Of a stretch of DNA of 64,000 nt, positions 23,465 to 34,329 are shown piece by piece. The stretch spans positions 372,001 through 436,000 of the forward strand of contig JAYKXP010000023.1 in assembly GCA_037176845.1 (NCBI GenBank), in the 5' to 3' direction. Source of the stretch: Paramarasmius palmivorus (lineage: Eukaryota; Basidiomycota; Agaricomycetes; Agaricales; Marasmiaceae). Position numbers and translations under genes: made by a program. How positions within the stretch are numbered: the stretch's first letter is position 1; each line of letters begins with the position of its first letter. The notes under the pieces were generated by a model that was not told where the DNA came from, did not search any database, and worked only from the letters and a program-made list of their open reading frames with translations.

Positions 23465-23695
23465 GGATGGTGTTTTGTGTATGGGTGAAGATGTAGAGTG
23501 TGTTAGCGCAATCGACGTCGAGCAAAGATGCTGGATGAGCCGTCTAATTTGACGTTAATCCTGTTTGGAACCATCATGCAATTTAGTAACCCAAAGGACA
23601 TTGTACGTAAAAAAGAAGGTCACCAGGTCTCGGGCTGACGGATTCTTCAACTCTTCTTCGCATCGAACTCTCATCTCACTTTCCCTCATATCGAG

Positions 23696-24216
23696 ATGCG
23701 AAGTACACCAACCGTCAAACGCTCATTGGATCCTGAAGGGCATGGTACACCAGAGCCAGAGACAGGCGAAGAGAGCGAAGCTGTCCAGTGACGAGTACGG
23801 AGATACAAAACTTTCAAGAGAGAAAGCTAACCTCTATCCTAAGTGGCACCGAACAACAACTAGCAATGCGTCTTCCACCGATTGCAAATATCAAGCCAAA
23901 GCCAAAGCCTCTCCGGCAAAGAATCGTACCACCACCTACAGTTGCCACTTCTAAACTGGCTAAAATCCGAGACAACGTCAACAACTTTTTCGATGAGCTC
24001 GGGGACATTGCGCGGGAGTTGAAAGATGTACAAGAGGAGTTGGTACGAAAGGACAAGAAGATTGAGAAGTTGGAGGTAGAGAACGATGGGTTGGAGCAAA
24101 GGGTGATTTTGTTTGAGAAACGAGAGCAAGTGATAAGGTTCCTTCAGAGCTCGGAATGTGATTTACGAGTGTTGGAAAGGTTTCTTGAGGTGATCAAGGA
24201 GATACAGGAGGTGTAG
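23696..24216 (+). CDS. Small coiled-coil protein, array member CC3 (divergent)
   Basis: This is a third paralogue with a divergent N-terminus and a PKPKPLRQRIVPPPTVATSK linker. KIRDNVNNFFDELGDIAREL, a coiled coil and REQVIRFLQSSECDLRVLER follow at the C-terminus. Exon 1 in the frame of the ATG at 23696 runs to a stop, whereas the splice-compatible frame (KRAKLSSDE before gtacgg) opens from the ATG at 23742. Either 23742 is the start or one base has been gained or lost between them. Confidence 0.55.
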
Positions 24217-24452
24217 ATGGCGTTTGTGTATGGATACGTGTTATGTATTGCTTCTGACATGACTCCGTCGAGCAAAGACCATCGATACAAAGAACGACCT
24301 GCCGCACAGGAGTTGGTATCGAAATGGGATAGTGTCATCCGAATCAAAAGGCGAGGGAATTCCTCAGTTAGACCGTTGTAGATCATTCAATCACGGCTGA
24401 CATACGATGTTGTGGTTACCTTGGCGCTAAAAAATCCTAGAAATTTGGACAT

Positions 24453-24542
24453 GCATTAAGGGGATATCGAACCCCCGGCGGGTCGAGAACTGGTTAAATT
24501 CCGGTATTATGACGGCCCAGGTTACAACTACCCCAATAATGC
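24453..24542 (-). pseudogene. tRNA-Gly pseudogene fused to CC4 fragment
   Basis: The T arm and 3' acceptor match the good copies, but the anticodon loop reads GTCATAA instead of TTGCCA and the 5' acceptor is altered (GCATTAT). Its 5' end abuts the truncated coiled-coil gene. Confidence 0.75.
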
Positions 24543-24820
24543 CATTGAGTTCTTTGATGAGCTCGGGGATATTGGCCAGGGACTCAAAGATGCAAGAGAG
24601 GCGTTGGTGCGTAAGGAAAAAGAGATCAAGTACTTGGACATCTTTGTTGGGAGAGAAAGCGAAGGTGTCGGGGTTGGAAGTGAAGAACGATGGGTTTCAT
24701 CAACAGGTGATTTTGTTTGAGAAACGAGAGCAAGTGATGGGGTTCCTTCAGTGCTCGGAATGTGATTTACAGGTATTGGAGAGGTTTCTTGATATGATAA
24801 ACGAGGTACGGCAGGTGTAG
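24543..24820 (+). pseudogene. Truncated coiled-coil gene fragment CC4
   Basis: EFFDELGDIGQGLKDAREAL in one frame, then SGLEVKNDGFHQQVILFEKR and MGFLQCSECDLQVLERFLDM in another frame. The 5' exon and N-terminus are missing and a frameshift lies near 24650. The sequence is closest to CC3. The break point coincides with the end of a tRNA-Gly copy. Confidence 0.75.
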
Positions 24821-25198
24821 GTGTAGATGGCTTTTGTGTATGGACGAATACGTGTACTGTAATGGGTCTATTCTTTTATGATATCTTGTCGATACGGTAC
24901 TATATACCTCTGTCTACTCGTACGATCTGATTGAGAGTCAGAACGGCGCGTTACATGTACATAATCAACTTGAAGTGCCGTGGAGCGAATATCCAGAACG
25001 CGAATAGGTATGGGCACCGTGGTAGTGACGGTACCGGTCGTACCTGTGTAAGGCAAGGGAATTCATCGACTAGCCCGTTGTAGATCATTCAATCATGGCT
25101 GACATACGAGATTAGGACAAGCCTGAGTTTCGTGGTTACCTTTGATGCATAAGAAACAATTTGGTCACAGTACGCCAAAAACATCCAAGCATCTACAT

Positions 25199-25288
25199 GC
25201 ATTAAGGGGGAATCGAACCCCCGGCGGGTCGAGTCTCATCAAAGTACAGATATGGCAACGACCCAGGTTACCACTACCCCATTAATGC
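25199..25288 (-). tRNA. tRNA-Gly(GCC) with intron
   Basis: Exons match the consensus copy; T stem GGGGG/CCCCC pairs perfectly. The intron of about 20 nt is different from other copies. A T5 run lies downstream. Confidence 0.85.
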
Positions 25289-25425
25289 CTTGCTTCCTAC
25301 CAACATGAAGGTTATCTCGTCAAACTGGAACCAGGAGAAGGAAGACGAAAAACCTGAGGACGAGGAAATGATAAGTCATATCATGGATATCCAACCCAAC
25401 AAAAAATCAACAAATACCCTGCATT

Positions 25426-25494
25426 GCATTAAGAGGGAATTGAACCCCCGGCGGGTCAGTAGTTCCTCCTAGGTTACCACTATCCCATTGATGC
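25426..25494 (-). pseudogene. tRNA-Gly pseudogene, anticodon arm deleted
   Basis: The acceptor, D loop and T arm are recognisable, but the total is 69 nt because most of the anticodon arm is gone. Confidence 0.7.
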
Positions 25495-25575
25495 GCTAGT
25501 GCCGGAAGAAGAGAAGCCTGAGGTGAGGAAATAATCTGTCCCCCAAAAAAATTGCATAGAGTCTCGTCTAGAATT

Positions 25576-25658
25576 GCATTAGGAGTGAATCGAACCCCCG
25601 GGTCCAGGCGTGTTATGGACTGTGGCCACAAACCATGTTTCCACTACACCATTAATGC
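25576..25658 (-). pseudogene. Diverged tRNA-Gly-derived copy
   Basis: Acceptor GCATTAA, TAGTGG in the D loop and TTCGATT in the T loop are kept. The anticodon region (TTTGTGGCCA) and T stem are altered. It could be mistaken for another isoacceptor but does not fold cleanly. Confidence 0.6.
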
Positions 25659-25867
25659 ATTGGTTAGCGTGGGCTATACGAGTGGATACGAGCCGACTTA
25701 GGTTCACCCTCTTTTGAATTGCTCGGTTGTTGATATTCGTTTTCCTGTTCGCGTGTGACAGCTTTGAGAGTGTACATTCGGTTTTGTTGTGAAAGTGGGA
25801 AATACCAGCGCATTATTATGGAGTTCAAGATCCAGACCTACATCTTTTTCATTTCATCACTGTTACC

Positions 25868-25961
25868 GCATTAATGGGGTAGTGGTAACCTGGGTCGTTG
25901 CCATTGGGTGATGGATCTTCATGTCTCTCGACCCGCCGGGGGTTCGATTCCCTCTTAATGC
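25868..25961 (+). tRNA. tRNA-Gly(GCC) with intron, plus strand
   Basis: A full consensus copy on the opposite strand with an intron of about 23 nt and a T6 run about 20 nt downstream. It marks the start of the first triplicated unit; equivalent copies lie at 33766 and 40087. Confidence 0.85.
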
Positions 25962-26204
25962 AATCAGAGCCCCGTGGTGTAATTTTTTCTAAAAAGGCAA
26001 GCGGTCACAAGGTGGCTTGCATTTTTTTGATGATGGTCGCCGCATTGGAAGATAAGACAGGGTAATATAGCCGAGGTGGGTGGCGTGGAACACATAAAAC
26101 TTGAGAATACAGTCAAAGAGCCGGATGTGGTTGTTTGGATAGGACGGTGGAGGGGTAATGGGTGACCTTGACACCAAAAAAAACCATGGATTACTTCGAT
26201 AAAC

Positions 26205-26303
26205 GACGCCAGCAGGATTCGAACCTGCGCCCTCAAAGAGGAACAGATAGATGGACTTCATGCACATTCTAATCTGTCGCCGTAACCACTTGGCTATAGC
26301 GCC
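26205..26303 (-). tRNA. tRNA-Ser(AGA) with intron
   Basis: Acceptor GGCGCTA/TGGCGTC (with G-T pairs), D stem GCC/GGC, anticodon stem ACAGA/TCTGT with loop TTAGAA and an intron of about 18 nt. The long class-II variable arm is CCTC-TTT-GAGG, the T arm is GCAGG-TTCGAAT-CCTGC and the discriminator is G73, as expected for serine. Confidence 0.8.
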
Positions 26304-26434
26304 GATAACTTCGAGGCTATCAATTGTGTACATGGAGCGGTGAAGTGGGCCAGCGGGTTGGAAAGAAGCGAACACGAAGAAGAGAAGTAACGGAAAACGT
26401 GTAGAAGACGGTCCGGGGGGAAGGCAGGCACTCA

Positions 26435-28110
26435 GGAACAGTGACGTCAGAGTTTTACACGTGGAAGAGTACGCGTAATCGTCGTTTCTTTTTCGTTGAC
26501 TACCACCTTCGTCGTTGTCCCGCATCTGTCCCCCAAGCCGACACTGTATGTTTCCGAGTTGATTCCATTACTCGTCAGCTCATTCTACGATCCAACATTC
26601 CTTCGCTGGCCAATTTGACGATGCCCAGTTTGATGTTACAGGAGAGAAAAACGTAGAATGACCAGGTACGCTTGCGAGTTCTTACTTCTCCGTGTTCGTT
26701 TGCCTGATCAACTTCTTTCAGATACCTTTGCTGACCCAAACTTTTCCGACGTCGGACACGCTGACCACTATCGGACTGATCAGCGACCCCCACCTTTGGC
26801 ATGAACCTATGACTCGTCCTGCCCAGGTACTTTTGCTCTTTGGTGCTCACTGCTATTATTCTTGTAGCCATTGGTCCGTCTCCGTTGGATCTGGTGTTGG
26901 TTAGGTTGAGCTGGATGTTGTTTGGATCAAGATCGACCAAGGTATGCATGCAATCTCTATCCAACGCTCATTCGCTCAGCTTATCATCCAGACCTCCTCA
27001 AGCCTTCCATCAATTCCCTTTTCTGCTCGCTCGTTCCCACCGACATCCACAGCCGCTGTCCTACTCGTTACTCGCACCCTGCTTAACAAGGAGCACAGTT
27101 AGGCGTGAAATTCCCTTCCTCCCCAATGATGGTTTCCTCGATCGTCATAGCGCCTAAGTCAAACCCTGCGTCCAAAGTTCAATCCAACTAGGAAATATTC
27201 CTCACAACATGTTGTTTTCCTTGCCCAATTACTCCCCTCTATCCGTTTCGCGCATCGAGATGGCTAGGACACCGACACCGGCTGTTCTACTAGCTGTTCG
27301 GACCGCTGCTTCGAATCTCAGCCGGAAAAGAAGGCCCTATTTCCTCACCACAACATCGTCTTACATATTCACTGCCTTCCTATCCAACCACTGCCTTCGA
27401 TGCGTCTGGAGAGGTTGTTCGAACGGTTGAGACCGTAGGCTCTCAGGTATGCTTGTCATCCGTTTCACTCAACCTCTTCGTCTTACCCTGTCGTTTACCC
27501 TCGTATAATACTCATACCACATCTAGATACCCGCCCTGCCGTGGCCGTTTTTCATTATCCTGCATAGGGTGCACGTTAGAGCAGTGGTGGGATGGGAAGG
27601 AAGAACGGTTCGTCATGCTGTAACTCCTCCCTACGCTTACGTCTCACCTCGAAAACCCAGCTCTCGACTATCAACTTCATATACCTGTGGTATCGATCCC
27701 TTTCTACACCTGTCCCCCGCCAATCTTCAATGTAACATGCGGATGGCGTACACCCCAGTCATCCACGGTACACCCTCCGCTCCTACTCTCCTTCGTTCTC
27801 GTTATTTATTGTACACCAGAGAATTCACCACTACGCGAAGAAGGGGAGAATACGCAACCCTCGACTACTCCAAGCCCTCATTCCCTACCGTCATCAAGCT
27901 ATGTATCACCGTTTGAGGTATGCCCCCTTCCAATATCCCCGCATTCGGTCACAGGGACTACCCATCACATCGCGAAGAAGAGGATACACCACCTCGTCGC
28001 TCACATCAACCTTGCGAGATGGGATCGGAGTGTCGCGCTAGTCTACATAGTCACGTCCTTATCACAACAGTGTTATTATCTGCGTTCTATAAATAATATA
28101 TCTCAGTAAC
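26435..28110 (+). repeat. Repeat R copy 1 (promoter-bearing, gene-like)
   Basis: This pyrimidine-rich, many-intron-like sequence recurs near 34330-35700, 41890-42950 and 62290-63900. Its 5' end has TGACGTCA (26442-26449) and CACGTG (26458-26463), conserved in copies 2 and 4. Shared internal blocks include GAATGAC..GTACG near 26657 and a hydrophobic LTAIILVAIG segment near 26845. GTTAGG(T/-)TGAGCTGG near 26900, ATGGCTAG near 27260 and GAGACCGTAGGCTCTCAG near 27430 also recur. I cannot assemble one intact protein from any copy and do not recognise the family. It may be a decayed multi-exon gene family or a promoter-carrying repeat. Confidence 0.55.
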
Positions 28111-28156
28111 GTGTGATAGAAGAAAAACGAAAAGCTATATTCAATCACTTTTTAAT

Positions 28157-28248
28157 GCATTAAGAGGGAATCGAACCCCCGGCGGGTCGAAATGACTCAA
28201 TGAAATCACTAATGGCAACGATCCAGGTTACCACTACCCCATTAATGC
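28157..28248 (-). tRNA. tRNA-Gly(GCC) with intron, one stem mismatch
   Basis: Consensus copy except GATCG in the 5' anticodon stem, giving one A-C mismatch. The intron of about 21 nt differs from the other copies. Function is uncertain because of the mismatch. Confidence 0.7.
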
Positions 28249-28635
28249 GATGTGGGTAGCTGGTGGTTTTGATTATTAGACACGTCGATCTTTGTGAACC
28301 ATGATACAAAAGAGTGAGGAGAATGAGTATATAGGTGTTACTGTGGGAATGAAAACAAGATAAATGAGATTGCTAAGGTTCATTCGTTGCGTTACTGGGG
28401 AGCTGAAACCCCTGCAGCGAATCGAAATCGAGTGGCAATGGGTCGGGTGACAGGGCTTTGAAAAGTAGTCTACACTTCCAGCTCGTTGTTCTTTACCTCG
28501 CATTCAGATCCATCTACATACATAGGCAAGTAACGTAGCGAGATAAGATGTTGCTTTCGTTGATTACCAGTCTATCGATGTCTGTGCGTGATAGTTAACA
28601 AGAAACAAATGTGGTAAAACACGTCGAATCGGTAT

Positions 28636-28712
28636 GCGTTAAGGGGGAATCGAACCCCCCGCGGGTCGAAGAAATACACGATCGACCCGGGTAACCACTA
28701 CCCCGTTAACGC
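28636..28712 (-). pseudogene. tRNA-like copy with compensated stems but no Gly anticodon
   Basis: Acceptor GCGTTAA/TTAACGC and T stem GGGGG/CCCCC show paired changes. The anticodon stem GGTCG/CGACC is intact, but the loop is 14 nt without TTGCCA. It is tRNA-shaped yet lacks the Gly anticodon. Confidence 0.6.
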
Positions 28713-29098
28713 GATAATACTTCTTCATTTTCGAGGAATAAGGTCGGGCTGCGAGCGTAAACTACATGATCCATTTTAACAGCGTGAAAGAGAGCTCATT
28801 GCCTAGGTACCATCGATGCAGACCTTTGGATGGGAATCAGGTACGTCCTTTTTCTCTCCCTTCGCACCCATGTATCGAAGAAGAGGTGACTTACGAGAAG
28901 ATCCACCGTTCGGCTTCGTTCCGTTTCATCCAATAGCTATTGAGTACGTCCTCCTCAGGCACCTCACATTTATTACTCATCGAAGTGTACAGGAACTGCA
29001 CTCATCGAATTCACAAAGAACAGACCCCAGAGATGACGAGTAATCGTGTAGGTATTCACACTTCTTGACCAAAAAAATGTGTTTGTAAAGCTGGACAT

Positions 29099-29177
29099 GC
29101 ATCAAGAGGGAGTCGAATTCCCGGCGAGTCGATTCCAGTGATGGCAACGACTCAGGGTACTACTAAACCATTGATGC
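29099..29177 (-). pseudogene. Degenerate tRNA-Gly copy
   Basis: Acceptor GCATCAA/TTGATGC and anticodon stem AGTCG/CGACT have compensated pairs, and TTGCCA is retained. The T stem is broken (GGGAA against CCCTC). Confidence 0.65.
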
Positions 29178-29976
29178 AGTGGTCGTGTTCGCCCGACGTC
29201 CGCTTGTGTGATACTGGAGCTGCGGATTGACAGTTGGGATTCATGACAGCACGACAAAGAGAGACTACATCCATTGTTGCCTGAGTACGATAAATCAACC
29301 TTTCGAATGGGAATCAATGAATCAGGCATATGTAGAGGTGTTACACATCGTCAGCGATGGTGTCGCATTGGCAAAAATAGCTGTTGTTACTGGCAATGGC
29401 ACTACGGGGAACCGAACCCCCGCGATGCGGCGAGTGCAGGAGGTGTTTTCCCCTGTACTATGAATGCTATGCTCCAGACTCACTTTTACATTCAAAGGAT
29501 GCCACATAGAGTTGCAGAAGTTGTTGGAAGCCTCGAGGGGTTAGTGCATGCAGAAGATCGAACCACAAGTGGAATAGTCAAGTGCTGGTGGTAGGACTAC
29601 TATCCCATAAACGCTACAGGCGATATCTATTTCTTGCATCTACCACAGGAGCATCGATGTCGAGCCGGGTCCGAATCGATAACGCAATTCTGGACGTTTT
29701 GGGTTGGTGACATGCTCAAATTCTACTGAAAATTGGTAAGGGAGTAAGTATCATGACGAATTTATCACAAGGAATTGGTTAGATGATAGGGCAGAGAGAA
29801 ATTATACATAGCAAGCATGATAGCGCTAAATATCGACAGAACTAGATCAAAGAGAAGTCTACGAACGGATATATGTACAAGGTAACAATCGGAATAGATA
29901 GGTCGAGCTTTGAAAAGAGTACATAGTTGAAACGAAGCCAAGGAGGAACAAAATCGTAACGGAGCTAGTAAAGAAG

Positions 29977-31981
29977 CTAATCCTTCCAAGATCCAGGCAT
30001 GTTCAGCGTATCATCGATGACCTCCTCGAATCGATCCCGTCTCTTTGTGCCAATGACTTCCAACTCCGGGTACCCCATGCTCCGTGCCCAATCTGAGGTT
30101 TTAGGGTCGAATCCACGTGCGACTTGCCATTCTTCGAGGGCTGCATAGCTGTCTTTTCTCCATGTTTGGAATTCAGGGCAGTAGGTTGCCCAGACCTTTG
30201 GAAGATCCCACCGATAACACTCGTCTTCCGAGACTTTGGACTCTCCAATTTCGTCAAAAGACCAGAAATATAGATTTCCCATCCATGTCCGGGCTTCCAT
30301 GACTGATAAGGGTGGCGGTTCAATGAACAGGTATACGTGCGGTGGTTCGTGACGAGCCTCCTCGAGTGCCTGATCATCCTGAATGGGTATCCTACGGTCC
30401 CTATATCCGATTTCGGACCGGGAATAGATTGAAATGGAACCATGCGCAAAAAACGTAACTGCTCTTACCGTATGAGCCTACAACAGAAATAGAATAAGAG
30501 GAATACGTACAGTATCTCTCTGTCTCTATATCTGTAACATTGAGTTCGTTGAAGATTTTAGAGGACTGTGACAACCATGTGTCCTGGAGGGATGCTGCGA
30601 ACGAGTAATGGAGATCATTCCAGTCAGGTTCCATTCTGTTATTGCGGAGATCAAACTTGAAGCTGCAAACGGATGAGCCGGGTCAGGAAACCCCACTGGC
30701 AACGTACCGAAGACGTCCGTCATCAGTTTTGACCACTGTGCGCTCTGGTTTGGATTTCCCTATGTGCATCATATCGAAGAAAGGAAGTGGTAATTGTGAC
30801 AATCTAGCGACCGCCTCCATTGTTAAACTGGAGTAAACAGTGCCGACCTGAATATGCGACCAGTCGTGAACAAGGTTTGGCAATCGGATGCCTTGACGCC
30901 GTTGATTCGCCATTGTTAGCAATTGAGAATCTACCCTTGATCCGATTTTGCGGAGAGATTCAATAATAATGTCGGGTTCCAGCATCTGTACATGTGTTAT
31001 CCTCTCTGGAACACGCCATACGTTGTAACAGGCGGATATAAATTGATCCACGACAATCGAGCCCTGAGTTAGCTTCCCTTGCATATCAACCCATATCTCC
31101 CGACCAGCCCACCCTTTTTGGCGCTGAGGCAGCCAGGCTTTGGTCAATATACTGCAGCTCTAAATCCAGACATTTACTTACCGTGAGCTTCCCAAAGGAG
31201 ACTACTTTCCAGAATGGGTCTGTGTGATCACACTCCCAAGGCACCAATTCTGGGCAAACTAGTCAGCATAGACCAACAAAAGAGAAAAAGAACCTTACCA
31301 CCGTGGTATATCAACATCGGGACCTGCGATCGATTAATCGCAAAAAGCTGCAACGTGTTCGGCGATCTAAGAAGCTGATCAGCCCCCCACTATATCCTTT
31401 ACGAACACTTACTGCATACCTTGATAGGCAAAATTCGCGAAAATCCTTCTCCCAGAAAAGATGTGCATCTTCGCCTTTGTATGAGATTGCAGTGAACCTG
31501 ACTTCGCTGCCCACAAACTGCACGGTGTATACAGTTCGTCGAGCTTTATGCCGAGCGATAATCCTCTCACTCGTACAGTCCCAGTCATATTTGCCAAGGT
31601 CTTCGGACTGTATCTCTTTTATCATGATGACATCGCCAAGAATCACTTCACGAAACTGTATATACATGTATTCAGCCTCCAGCCTCGAGTGAGTTAATAT
31701 TCCGCATCACTCACCTGATTGTACATAGTACGTCTCGCCACCGTGCCCTCGGTACTATGTCCAATGATAACATTGCCATGGATCGTTCCGTGGTTGTTGA
31801 TCTGATGCCCACCGACGTTATTGCTAATTGTACCAGCGACGAAATTTTGGCACTCCTGGAGCATGTCTCGGTATAAGTTGAGTTTGCACGTAGGGGAAGT
31901 AGTGATGGGGGTAACAGTGAACAGAAGCGGAATAGAGTTAACAGGCATGGAGTAAAATATATCCTGTGAAACCCGCAGCAC
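29977..31981 (-). CDS. Uncharacterised agaricomycete multicopy protein, unit copy A
   Basis: Exons in order: MLQECQNFVAGTISNNVGGH (Met at 31864) then INNHGTIHGNVIIGHS, intron, FREVILGDVIMIKEIQSEDL and YDWDCTSERIIARHKARRTV. Next come LQLFAINRSQVPMLIYHG, ELVPWECDHTDPFWKVVSF, WAGREIWVDMQGKLTQG and HVQMLEPDIIIESLRKIGSR. The C-terminal blocks are LVHDWSHIQVGTVYSSLTME, FNELNVTDIETERYC, AVTFFAHGSISIYSR, VYLFIEPPPLSVMEARTWM, YFWSFDEIGES and ALEEWQVARGFDPKTSDWAR. I recognise this combination as a common uncharacterised family in agaricomycetes with no assigned reaction. The Asn/Gly-rich GGxxINNHGTI opening resembles families that pair with NLR-like proteins, but that is speculation. An alternative hydrophobic N-terminus starts at 31981. 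Confidence 0.7.
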
Positions 31982-33765
31982 CTAACAACAATCAACACCA
32001 GATTGGGGCAACTTGATTCAACAATCACTCTGGTTGTACAGGAATGCTGTCGGTGTTGATTGCATGCAATATATACTAGTTCAGCGTGATACCTCAAAGA
32101 AGCATGCGAGGAATGTGAGATTCGGGGTTAAAGCGGTACATGAAGGCAATGAGGGGCTAAATAGCACATAGTTAAACGCATGCTCTTTGATCCTCTGGTC
32201 AGTCATCAGGAGAGAGAGGAAAGTTATCCTATTAGGCCCAAAGCAGTTCAATCGCCGTAATTGGATCAATTGAGTGAGAGTGAATAGGGTTGATTCTAAT
32301 GCCATATGCCAACTGTTATCTACTTTGGTATCTCGGTGAGCCGCAAGCGTTTAAAGTGCACCGGAAAGATGTAGGTACTAAACGGTAGTAGGGAATTGAA
32401 TTCGTTACGATGCTCTAGATAACCGTTGGAAGTTCCTGTTCCGGAGTGAGAATCACCTCTTCGCTTTCAGATAACGTTGCTATAAGCTTTAGCTGACCAT
32501 TGTGTACAGGATTGATCGCGTCCACAAATCCACAATGCCATTTTGATCCGTTGATTCCCCCGACACTTCTCGGCACAAGTTCTTACTGATCAGTAAGGTG
32601 TATATCGTGCTTATCAACGCTCCGGCAAAGGTGTACATTTATGCGTACTAAGCCGAGAAAAGGGAGTGTTTGGAGCTGGGTTTGAGTGGTACATTAAGAT
32701 GGTACTATGGCGGCGATCAAACGGCATGACCTGTATTGAATAGGAGTTCCATGAAGGGAACAAGAATGGAAAACGACGTTCCCACATATGCTCGAAAGCC
32801 CAGACTTTGCTGCAGAGTTCATTCGAGACGCATGAAGCCAGTAATCACGCGTTTCGGGGGCCATGAAAGAAAAATAGCATGGCCTTTTGAAGTTGACTCA
32901 ATTGAGAGTCGATATCTCTGATCGCGCTGACATTGACTCAGTATCATTAGAAAGCATCTGAAATGAACTTCCCTCAGCCGACCCTGCTGTAAGTGCAGGA
33001 TCGAGTGCCACTGAACATGTGTTTGTCACACGCCAGCATCGAGGCGGCTTCCCAGCGCCTACTTTATGATGTAGACAAGAATAGAATCGGGCTCGGAGAC
33101 CATCTTGATGTAGCGTTTGGATACCTTCGGTGCAGAGATTGTCGATGTGTATTGCAGAATCCTGACGTGTATTTGATATGTTGTTGATAAATGGTAGATG
33201 TGTGTGCGATCGAAGGTAAGATAGCCTTTTAACATTGTTTTCGTGGTATTTTGATCTAATGGACTAAGAGAAGCAAGAAGAAGGGAAGGCGTGGAACCAA
33301 GTTAAGCCAAGTGGAAGGAAGGCGGTGCGGTTGCCATTCGAGAACAATGACGGGTGATATATAGATACAACGCGTGCAGCTCATTGGCTGGGATCGAGTT
33401 CAGAGTGTTCCGCGGTATTTGAGCGATAGGAATAAGGAGGAATCGGGGTCAAGTGGTTGTAGTGTTTATAAGCGCTAATGTGCAATTGTTATCCATGAAC
33501 GAAAAGAAAGAGATGTAACGCAGAATTTCAGCTACATACCGATTCTCGGGGAAGTTGCGGATAAAAGTCTAAGAGTGATAGAAGAATCCAGAAGGCACGG
33601 AGGTAGAGCTTGACTGTTCGAGTTTTTACGCTTCGCGCCTAACAATTCGAAAGATGACTATTCGTTTTTCTGTTCGCATGTAACAGCTGCAGGAGTATCC
33701 ATTCAGTTTTTACGCAGTATTATGAAGCATAAAATCTATTGAGAGCGACCTTGTATTCCGTTCCC
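31982..33765. other. Duplicated spacer without a gene
   Basis: Short blocks around 32540-32900 resemble 46560-46920 (for example GTAATCACGCGTTTC against GATAATCACGCGTGTC), so this spacer belongs to the segmental duplication. I see no coding motif. Confidence 0.4.
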
Positions 33766-33856
33766 GCTACGGGGTAGCGGTAACCTGGGTCGTTGCCATA
33801 AAGTAAGCATACATGGCTTATCTCGACCCGCCGGGGGTTCAATTTTCTCTTAATGC
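33766..33856 (+). pseudogene. tRNA-Gly copy, degenerate acceptor
   Basis: The interior matches the good copies including TTGCCA and GGGGGTTCAATT, but the 5' acceptor is GCTACGG and no longer pairs with TTAATGC. Position-equivalent to 25868. Confidence 0.7.
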
Positions 33857-34110
33857 AATAGAGTGACCAAGTGGTGTGGCTTTTTGACCAGCCACTCAAA
33901 AGGCAAGGGATCACCAGGTGGCTCAAATTTGTCATTTTTTTGATGATGGTCTTTGCTAACCGTCGCCTCATCCAAGGATAAGAGTTGGATGCTGCTCATG
34001 AGTCACGGAACACGTTCACATAGCCGGGTAGAGTGGCTTGGGTAGGACGGTAGCGGGTAACGGGGGACCTTGAACCTTAAAGCTTAAAAACACACATCGA
34101 AAACACACAC

Positions 34111-34198
34111 GGCACCAGCAGGATTCAAACCTGCGCCCTCAAAGAGGAACAGATAACAGCCTCAAAGTTCGTTGAACTAACCACTTGGCTGTAGCGCC
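34111..34198 (-). pseudogene. tRNA-Ser-derived copy
   Basis: Acceptor GGCGCTA, variable arm CCTC-TTT-GAGG and T arm match the tRNA-Ser at 26205. The D stem 3' side and the anticodon arm are replaced by unrelated sequence. Confidence 0.7.
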
Positions 34199-34329
34199 TA
34201 TGCCACGAGATGTTTCCGTTATGGTCATCATGGGGTTCATTGGGCCAGCGTGTTGGAAAGAAGCGAACACGAAGAAGAGAAGTAGCGGAGAACGTGTTGA
34301 AGACTGTCCAGAGGGACGGCAGGCACTCA

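Noticed and set aside
25576..25658. Possible tRNA-His because GTG lies in the loop region
   Set aside because: The rest of the sequence is the tRNA-Gly copy with mutations and the anticodon arm does not fold as His.
21200..25961. Regularly spaced repeats as a CRISPR array
   Set aside because: The repeats are 69-94-nt tRNA genes and derivatives in a eukaryotic context, with irregular spacing.
25989..26525. 178-aa minus-strand frame
   Set aside because: It runs through the tRNA-Ser gene and repeat R; no protein motif.
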